This document shows positions 58,401 to 64,000 of a stretch of DNA of 64,000 nucleotides, piece after piece. The DNA is from Blautia schinkii DSM 10518 (GTDB lineage: Bacteria; Bacillota; Clostridia; Lachnospirales; Lachnospiraceae). Under the pieces are notes generated by a model that made no database searches, was not told where the DNA came from, and was given only the letters and a program-made list of their open reading frames with translations. The position numbers and the translations under genes are program-made. The DNA is taken from contig JNKJ01000032.1 in the NCBI GenBank assembly GCA_000702025.1, positions 1 through 64,000 on the forward strand, in the 5' to 3' direction. How positions within the stretch are numbered: the first letter of the stretch is position 1; each line of letters begins with the position of its first letter.

Positions 58401-59573
58401 TTATATCCGTGCAACTCCGGTATCTCTTGCTGCTTTCGCCACAGCCTTCGCTACTTCCTGCACCACTCTCTTATCAAATGGATTCGGAATTATGTAATCC
58501 GGGTTGAGGTCTTTTTCGTCAATGAGGCCGGCAATCGCATAAGCGGCAGCTACCTTCATCTCGTCATTGATATCCCTGGCACGTACATCCAGCGCTCCGC
58601 GGAAAATCCCCGGGAAAGCCAGAACATTGTTGATCTGGTTCGGGAAATCGCTGCGTCCTGTTCCCACAACTGCGGCTCCTGCTGCCTTGGCCTCTGCAGG
58701 CATGATCTCCGGCACCGGATTTGCCATTGGGAAAAGGATGGGGTCCTTAGCCATAGATGCCACCATCTCCGCTGTCACAGTGCCCGGAGCAGAAACGCCC
58801 ACAAACACATCTGCGCCCTTCAGCATCTCGCTGAGAGTTCCTTGCTTCTTACTGCGGTTGGTGATCTTCGCCATCTCTATCTTCTCTGCATTCAGACCCT
58901 CACGGCCCTCATAGATAGCACCGGTACGGTCACACATGATCACGTTCTTAAGTCCCAGACTCACCAGAAGCTTGATGATCGCAATTCCCGCCGCACCCGC
59001 GCCGGAGGTCACCACCGTAACCTCGTCCAGCTTCTTGCCGGTAAGCTTGAGCGCATTAATAAGCGCCGCACACACAACAACAGCAGTTCCGTGCTGGTCA
59101 TCGTGGAAAATCGGAATATCACAGCATTCCTTCAGTCTGCGTTCAATCTCAAAGCAGCGCGGTGCGGAAATATCCTCCAGGTTTACACCGCCAAAGCTTC
59201 CTGCCAGCAGGCTTACCGTCTTTACGATTTCATCCACATCCTTGCTGCGGATGCAAAGCGGAAAAGCATCCACATCGCCAAAGCATTTAAAAAGTGCACA
59301 TTTTCCTTCCATAACCGGCATCCCGGCCTCAGGACCGATGTCGCCAAGTCCCAGCACGGCGGTACCGTCAGTGACAACTGCCACCATATTATGACGGCGG
59401 GTATATTTATAAGAAAGATCCACGTCCTCTGCAATTTTCAGGCACGGCTCCGCTACACCCGGAGTATAAGCTACGGAAAGCTCTTCCGGAGTACTTATCT
59501 CTGAACGGGTGATGACCTCAATCTTACCGCCCCATTTTTCATGCTGCTGCAATGCAAATTCTTTTTTATCCAT
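58401..59573 (-). CDS. NAD(P)-dependent malic enzyme
   Basis: A 390-residue short-form malic enzyme that decarboxylates malate to pyruvate with reduction of NAD(P). Marks: SVAYTPGVAEPCLKIAED near residues 33-50, the catalytic region VVTDGTAVLGLGDIGPEAGM near 66, metal-ligand stretch IPIFHDDQHGTA near 150, and nucleotide motif SGAGAAGIAII near 188. The form lacking the phosphotransacetylase domain is usual in Firmicutes. ATG 59573 follows AAAGGAGC. It lies between the thioesterase and smpB as a single gene. Confidence 0.95.
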   Translation of the reverse strand: MDKKEFALQQHEKWGGKIEVITRSEISTPEELSVAYTPGVAEPCLKIAEDVDLSYKYTRRHNMVAVVTDGTAVLGLGDIGPEAGMPVMEGKCALFKCFGDVDAFPLCIRSKDVDEIVKTVSLLAGSFGGVNLEDISAPRCFEIERRLKECCDIPIFHDDQHGTAVVVCAALINALKLTGKKLDEVTVVTSGAGAAGIAIIKLLVSLGLKNVIMCDRTGAIYEGREGLNAEKIEMAKITNRSKKQGTLSEMLKGADVFVGVSAPGTVTAEMVASMAKDPILFPMANPVPEIMPAEAKAAGAAVVGTGRSDFPNQINNVLAFPGIFRGALDVRARDINDEMKVAAAYAIAGLIDEKDLNPDYIIPNPFDKRVVQEVAKAVAKAARDTGVARI

Positions 59574-59667
59574 GGTTCTGCTCCTTTTCCTACTGTTTTC
59601 TCACTGCTTATCTTTTATCGCTGCTTTATTCATCGCAGCTTCTCTGTCTCAAATGATAAAATACACT

Positions 59668-59703
59668 AAAAAACCTTGCCCTATTAAATAATCCTTTGGC
59701 AAG
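59668..59703 (-). terminator. Terminator downstream of smpB
   Basis: The minus strand folds CTTGCC with GGCAAG around a 17-base loop, followed by TTTTTT. It lies 64 bases after the smpB stop at 59767. The short stem makes it moderate. Confidence 0.55.
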
Positions 59704-59766
59704 CGCACTTTCATCATTCTCCGAACAGATATGTTGATTTCAGTATAAACGCTAGCAAGCCTAAGG

Positions 59767-60237
59767 TCAATACAGATTTCTGACCTTAAAGTCCCGCTCT
59801 GCCTCGCGCCGCTGGTCTTTCTTGGCGATATCCTGACGTTTATCGTACAATTTCTTACCACGGGCCATACCGACCTCCACTTTCACCAGACTGTCCTTAA
59901 AATATACCTTCAAAGGTACAAGCGTCAGCCCCTTTTCCTTAAGCTTACCTTCAATTTTGTTAATCTCATAGCGGTGAAGCAAAAGCTTGCGCACACGCAG
60001 CGGGTCCTTGTTGAAAATGTTTCCCTTTTCATAAGGACTGATATGCATACCATAGATGTATACTTCCCCATTTTGTACCTGTACAAAAGATTCCTTGATG
60101 CTGCACTTACCCGTGCGCAGGGACTTTACCTCCGTCCCTGCCAGGGAAATACCGGCCTCATAGGTATCCTCGATAAAATAATCATGAAAAGCTTTTTTAT
60201 TATTGGCTATCAGTTTTATGCCGGATTTTTTTGCCAT
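59767..60237 (-). CDS. smpB: SsrA-binding protein
   Basis: SmpB delivers tmRNA to stalled ribosomes for trans-translation. The 156-residue protein has the OB-fold core with [20 protein letters not shown] near residues 12-31, [19 protein letters not shown] near 32-50, and the C-terminal basic tail [22 protein letters not shown] 60237 begins 12 bases after rnr, the usual partner. The tmRNA gene itself is not in the gap downstream. Confidence 0.97.
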   Translation of the reverse strand: MAKKSGIKLIANNKKAFHDYFIEDTYEAGISLAGTEVKSLRTGKCSIKESFVQVQNGEVYIYGMHISPYEKGNIFNKDPLRVRKLLLHRYEINKIEGKLKEKGLTLVPLKVYFKDSLVKVEVGMARGKKLYDKRQDIAKKDQRREAERDFKVRNLY

Positions 60238-60249
60238 ATGATCCTCCCT

Positions 60250-62451
60250 CTATTGCTCCACTTCATCCTCTGCCAGAGTAAAATCCACCGTTTTCAGCAA
60301 CGGGTCCGCGTCCTCCACCCTGACGCGTACCTTCTGTCCCAGACGGTAAGTTTTTTTCGTCAAATCTCCACGCAGCTCATAGCTCTCCTGGTCAAAGGTA
60401 TAGTAATCGTCTCTCAGAGTATTTACATGCACGAGCCCTTCCACCGTATTCGGCAGTTCCACGTAAAGCCCCCAGCCCGTAACACCGGAAATGATCCCCT
60501 CGAATTCCTCTCCAAGATGATACGACATATACTCTGCTTTTTTGAGCTTGTCAGACTCTCGCTCGGCCTCATCTGCCCGTCTCTCACACACGCTGGATTT
60601 CTGCGCTACCTCGTCAAGAATCCCACGGTAGTGCTCTGTCCTTCCCGGACGGGAAAGCCTGCCCCGCAGATTGTCCTTAATGATACGGTGTATCTGCAAA
60701 TCCGGATAACGGCGGATAGGCGAGGTGAAATGGCAGTAATATTTAGCCGCAAGGCCGAAATGCCCGCTGCACTCTGTGGTATATTTTGCCTGCTTCATGG
60801 TACGCAGGGTGAGACGGCTGATCTGCGCTTCATTGGGCAGACCCTCGATTTTCTCCAATATACTCTGGATTTCCTTTGGAGAAATCTCTTCCTTTGTTTT
60901 GCGGACATCTACTCCCTGATTGTGAAGAAGTGTCAAAAGACTCTCCACCTTCTCGGGGTCAGGATTCTCATGGGTACGGTACACAAAAGGAATTTCATCT
61001 TTACAGTATTCCTGAGCCACAGTCTCATTTGCAAGCAGCATAAAGTCCTCGATGATCTTCGTGGCTACATTGGCCTCATAGGGCTTGATATCAATAGCCC
61101 TGCCTGCCTCATTCAATATTATTTTACTCTCCGGGAAGTCAAAGTCAATAGAGCCTCTGTGATGTCTGCTGTTTCTCAAAATCCCGGACAGCTCCTTCAT
61201 CTGGAAAAACATGGGTATCAAATGGGCATAGCGGCTCTTCGCTTCCGCATCTGTGTCCTCGAGAATATTTTTCACATCTGTGTAGCTCATACGCTCGTCC
61301 ACACAGATCACCGTCTCCGCGATCCGGTGGGACACCACATTTCCGTCCGCATCCACATCCATCAGACAGCTAAGCGTCAGACGGTCCTGTCCTTGATTGA
61401 GGGAACAGATGCCGTTAGAAAGCCGCTCAGGCAGCATAGGGATGACCCTGTCCGCCAGATACACACTTGTCCCTCTCTTCAACGCCTCTTTATCAAGTGC
61501 ACTGCCGCCCTGGACATAATTGCTCACATCCGCGATATGCACGCCCAGATGATAAATATTTCCTTCTTTCGTGAGGGAAATAGCATCGTCCAAATCCTTA
61601 GCATCCTCACCGTCAATAGTAACGGTCAAAAGACTGCGCAGATCAAGCCTTCCCTCCATGTCTGCTTCCAGCACATGATCCGGCACACGCTCTGCCTGGC
61701 CGATCACACGCTCCGGGAACTCACTGGGTATCCCGAAGCTTTTCACAATGGCGAGGATATCTGTGCCCGGAGTGCGGCAGTTGCCCAGGATTTCCTTAAT
61801 CCGTCCCTCAGGGCTTTTATTGTTGGTGCCGTAATCCGTGATCTCCACCACGACCTTATCACCATTTTTCACACCCTTGGAATCTTTCTTCGGAATAAAC
61901 ACATCCTTGGAAAACTTAGGATTGTCACAGATCACAAAGCCGTAGTCCCGGTTGGACTGATATGTTCCGATAATCTCCGGCATTCCCCGCTCCAGGACTT
62001 TCAGTACAACACCCTCCCGGCGTCTGCCCTCTTTTTGTCCGTCTTTTATGAGAATCCGCACACAGTCCTGGTGCATCGCTGAAGCAGTGTTCTCCTCCGG
62101 AATAAATACATCCTCCTCCGCGCCCTCAATCTCCACAAAACCAAAGCCTTTATTATGGCCGATGAATATACCCTCTGCTGTGTCTCCCTTCGTATTTCTC
62201 CCAGCGTCTTCCGTGTTTTTCTTTTTCATTTTCCATTTACCTGTTACTTTCTCGTATCTGCCTTTGGCGTCCATGGATACTTTCCCCTCCACAGACAGCT
62301 CGTCAAGCACATCATACAGCTCCTTGCGCTGCTCCTTCTTAAGCCGCAGAAGCGTGGCCAGCTCCCTTAAGCGCATGGGCCGGTACACCGGGTCGCCAAG
62401 GAGCTCTAATATAAACTTTTTTCTCTTCTCTAAATCTCTTTTTTTCTTCAT
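60250..62451 (-). CDS. rnr: Ribonuclease R
   Basis: RNase R is a 3'-5' exoribonuclease that degrades structured RNA and helps SmpB/tmRNA remove faulty mRNA. At 733 residues it is of normal length. An N-terminal winged helix (RPMRLRELATLLRLKKEQRK), two cold-shock domains, then the RNB catalytic domain with Asp residues in TIDGEDAKDLDDAISLTKEG near 280, FTSPIRRYPDLQIHR near 582, and a C-terminal S1 domain (GIISGVTGWGLYVELPNTVE) near 660. It lies between secG and smpB, a conserved Firmicutes order. Confidence 0.97.
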   Translation of the reverse strand: MKKKRDLEKRKKFILELLGDPVYRPMRLRELATLLRLKKEQRKELYDVLDELSVEGKVSMDAKGRYEKVTGKWKMKKKNTEDAGRNTKGDTAEGIFIGHNKGFGFVEIEGAEEDVFIPEENTASAMHQDCVRILIKDGQKEGRRREGVVLKVLERGMPEIIGTYQSNRDYGFVICDNPKFSKDVFIPKKDSKGVKNGDKVVVEITDYGTNNKSPEGRIKEILGNCRTPGTDILAIVKSFGIPSEFPERVIGQAERVPDHVLEADMEGRLDLRSLLTVTIDGEDAKDLDDAISLTKEGNIYHLGVHIADVSNYVQGGSALDKEALKRGTSVYLADRVIPMLPERLSNGICSLNQGQDRLTLSCLMDVDADGNVVSHRIAETVICVDERMSYTDVKNILEDTDAEAKSRYAHLIPMFFQMKELSGILRNSRHHRGSIDFDFPESKIILNEAGRAIDIKPYEANVATKIIEDFMLLANETVAQEYCKDEIPFVYRTHENPDPEKVESLLTLLHNQGVDVRKTKEEISPKEIQSILEKIEGLPNEAQISRLTLRTMKQAKYTTECSGHFGLAAKYYCHFTSPIRRYPDLQIHRIIKDNLRGRLSRPGRTEHYRGILDEVAQKSSVCERRADEAERESDKLKKAEYMSYHLGEEFEGIISGVTGWGLYVELPNTVEGLVHVNTLRDDYYTFDQESYELRGDLTKKTYRLGQKVRVRVEDADPLLKTVDFTLAEDEVEQ

Positions 62452-62518
62452 GCTTTCTCCCTATATCAGGATTTTTGGATTGAAGCGCATTTGTGGTACG
62501 GGACTTAATTCCCAGTAT

Positions 62519-62552
62519 ATAAAAAACACTCTTGCGATTAACAAGAGTGTTT
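62519..62552 (-). terminator. Terminator of secG
   Basis: The minus strand folds AAACACTCTTG perfectly with CAAGAGTGTTT around a seven-base loop, followed by a T run. It lies 21 bases after the secG stop at 62574, before rnr. Confidence 0.88.
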
Positions 62553-62573
62553 CCAATTTCCCGAAAATTTTTC

Positions 62574-62810
62574 CTAGAAATTCATGTTTAAAACTACTGC
62601 CAGTACAAAGAACAGAACTGCCATCACAGTAGTCGCCTTCACCAGGCCGCCTTCCATGGAACGTCCCTTGTTCTTTCCCCAGTAGGTATCTGCTACACCG
62701 GCAATCGCACCAAGTCCCTGCTGCTTACCTTCCTGCATTAATACCACAACTGTGAGGGCAATGCAATCTATCGCAAATATGACTGTCAATATAATTTTTA
62801 AAATCTCCAC
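62574..62810 (-). CDS. secG: Preprotein translocase subunit SecG
   Basis: SecG is the small third subunit of the SecYEG channel. The 78-residue protein has two membrane helices near residues 3-25 and 53-75, with the conserved loop LMQEGKQQGLGAIAG near 24-38 and YWGKNKGRSMEG. The start is GTG 62810, seven bases after GGAGGTG; an ATG-initiated frame at 62831 would include the Shine-Dalgarno itself. It lies between eno and rnr, the usual setting. Confidence 0.94.
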   Translation of the reverse strand: MEILKIILTVIFAIDCIALTVVVLMQEGKQQGLGAIAGVADTYWGKNKGRSMEGGLVKATTVMAVLFFVLAVVLNMNF

Positions 62811-62865
62811 GTAGTTACACCTCCTAATCAACTAGAGGTTATTGTAACATAGGAAACGACGGATT

Positions 62866-64000
62866 TCAACTGTTTTTACAGGAATTTTCGTTGTTTTCAA
62901 ACGGATTTTCATATACGGAAAGTGCGCCCAGATATTCATGGATACGCAGAAGCTGGTTATACTTGGCATTTCTGTCGGAACGGCACGGCGCGCCAGTCTT
63001 AATCTGACCGGCTCCTGTGGCAACAGCGAGGTCCGCGATAAACGGGTCCTCCGTCTCCCCGGAGCGATGTGAGATCACTGCCTTGTATCCTGCACGGTGA
63101 GCCATTTCCACTGCATCCAGAGCTTCTGTGAGCGTGCCGATCTGATTGACCTTTACAAGAATCGCATTTGCCACCTCGAGCTTGATGCCGCAACGCAGGC
63201 GCTTGATATTGGTCACAAAGAGGTCGTCGCCTACTAGCTGTATGCGATTTCCCAGACGCTCGGTCAGCATTTTCCAGCCTTCCCAGTCATCCTCCTGAAG
63301 TCCGTCCTCAATAGAGACAATGGGGAATTCATCGATCAGCTTCTCGTAATAATCCACCATCTCCTTCGCATCGCGGAATACTTCTTCCCCTTTCATCTTG
63401 CTCTCTCCCGGGAAATAATATACGCCTCTTTCCTCATCATACAGCTCGCTGGCAGCCGCGTCAATGGCAATGCTGATGTCCTTTCCAGGCTCATAACCAG
63501 CCTTCTCCACAGCTTCCATGATCAATTGCAGCACATCCCTGGATTCCTTAAGATCCGGCGCAAAGCCGCCCTCATCCCCCACACCCGTGGAAAGATTTTT
63601 GTGCTTGAGAATGATTTTTAGGAACTGATAAACCTCTGCGCACATACGGACTGCATCCGCAAAGCAGCCCGCGCCCACAGGCATGATCATAAATTCCTGC
63701 AGGTCCACCGTATTATCCGCGTGCTTTCCTCCGTTCAGAATGTTCATCATAGGTACCGGCATACGGTTCGTGTGGCAGCCCCCCAGATATTGATAGAGCG
63801 GAATGCGCAGAGCCTGTGCTGCCGCGCGGGCCACAGCGATAGACACACCAAGAGTTGCGTTCGCTCCCAGGTTGCTTTTATTATCCGTGCCGTCCATCTC
63901 AATGAGAAGTGCATCGATATATGACTGGTTAAGGGCATTTTCTCCCAGCACCACTTCCGCCAGTTTTGTATTTACATTGTTGACCGCTTTCTCAACACTT
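62866..64000 (-). CDS. eno: Enolase, C-terminal part (5' end beyond the window)
   Basis: Enolase converts 2-phosphoglycerate to phosphoenolpyruvate. About 377 residues are visible; the frame remains open to the right edge ([20 protein letters not shown]), so some 50-60 N-terminal residues are missing. Marks: [20 protein letters not shown] near the visible N-terminus, the metal ligands in [30 protein letters not shown] and [11 protein letters not shown], the catalytic Lys in [13 protein letters not shown], and [18 protein letters not shown] few positions (for example [11 protein letters not shown]) follow the Firmicutes form. Confidence 0.97.
   Translation of the reverse strand, partial: SVEKAVNNVNTKLAEVVLGENALNQSYIDALLIEMDGTDNKSNLGANATLGVSIAVARAAAQALRIPLYQYLGGCHTNRMPVPMMNILNGGKHADNTVDLQEFMIMPVGAGCFADAVRMCAEVYQFLKIILKHKNLSTGVGDEGGFAPDLKESRDVLQLIMEAVEKAGYEPGKDISIAIDAAASELYDEERGVYYFPGESKMKGEEVFRDAKEMVDYYEKLIDEFPIVSIEDGLQEDDWEGWKMLTERLGNRIQLVGDDLFVTNIKRLRCGIKLEVANAILVKVNQIGTLTEALDAVEMAHRAGYKAVISHRSGETEDPFIADLAVATGAGQIKTGAPCRSDRNAKYNQLLRIHEYLGALSVYENPFENNENSCKNS

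Noticed and set aside
59574-59766. tmRNA gene next to smpB
   Set aside because: The gap is under 200 bases and shows neither the tRNA-Ala-like ends nor a tag reading frame.
59974-62082. A 702-codon plus-strand reading frame
   Set aside because: It is antisense to rnr, whose domains and length are complete. The plus-strand translation shows no recognisable domain and is rich in His, Leu and Ile as expected for the complement of a coding frame.

Overview
The window looks like the chromosome of a Gram-positive gut anaerobe of the class Clostridia, most probably Lachnospiraceae. This rests on gene content and order (dgt-dnaG-rpoD-trmK-nif3-nucleoside kinase; pyrH-frr-uppS-cdsA-dxr-rseP), strong AGGAGG-type ribosome binding sites, a c-di-AMP receptor of the DarA type, YesM/YesN and Bce-type sensory systems, and a decayed clostridial transposon gene (tnpV). 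No 16S rRNA gene is present, so the genus is not called. Most genes are on the minus strand.

Layout. 1-54: start of an IS3-type orfA-like protein that runs off the left edge. 55-1019: non-coding, with two copies of a structured repeat. 1020-6464: a myo-inositol operon (iolC-iolD-iolB plus an iron alcohol dehydrogenase) behind a sigma-A promoter with an overlapping palindrome at about 6630; two of its intergenic gaps hold tandem repeats. 7028-8911: GntR regulator with an ABC exporter. 9021-13749: a DUF2007-like protein, a TetR/hydrolase pair with twin operators, an exported protein preceded by a 33-residue peptide, and a LacI regulator. 14111-17736: a 46-residue ORF, a membrane metallophosphoesterase, and a class II aldolase with an MFS carrier. 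17935-21303: DeoR regulator, a peculiar split sensor kinase pair and a LytTR response regulator. 21307-30760: c-di-AMP receptor, RNase P RNA, a dicarboxylate/amino acid symporter and the housekeeping dgt/dnaG/rpoD block. 31028-39686: an orphan HicB, tRNA-Leu, a peptidoglycan-binding protein and the isoprenoid/phospholipid/ribosome-recycling block. 39855-50965: carbohydrate uptake and phosphorolysis (YesN regulator, two permeases, binding protein, YesM kinase, acetyltransferase, phosphohexomutase, GH94 phosphorylase, cytidylate kinase-like protein). 51268-55797: a Bce-type ABC/two-component module. 55832-57123: TetR with a flavodoxin-like protein. 57842-64000: thioesterase, malic enzyme, smpB, rnr, secG and partial enolase.

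How they fit together. The inositol operon feeds glycolysis with dihydroxyacetone phosphate, and its dehydrogenase may dispose of the malonate semialdehyde by-product. The GH94 phosphorylase and the mutase next to it would turn an imported disaccharide into a sugar 1-phosphate and then a 6-phosphate without spending ATP on that half.

The most unusual feature is a dispersed repeat of about 290 bases. It has three full copies (728-1020, 9437-9724, 57554-57842), one core-deleted copy (12583-12717) and two end remnants (about 300-396 and 51128-51160). Each full copy is a hairpin with a 52-54 bp stem around a conserved loop of about 105 bases. Stem sequences differ between copies, yet each stem pairs with itself, and stems inside the loop also covary. 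Copies sit at the 3' ends of genes. I do not recognise this family.
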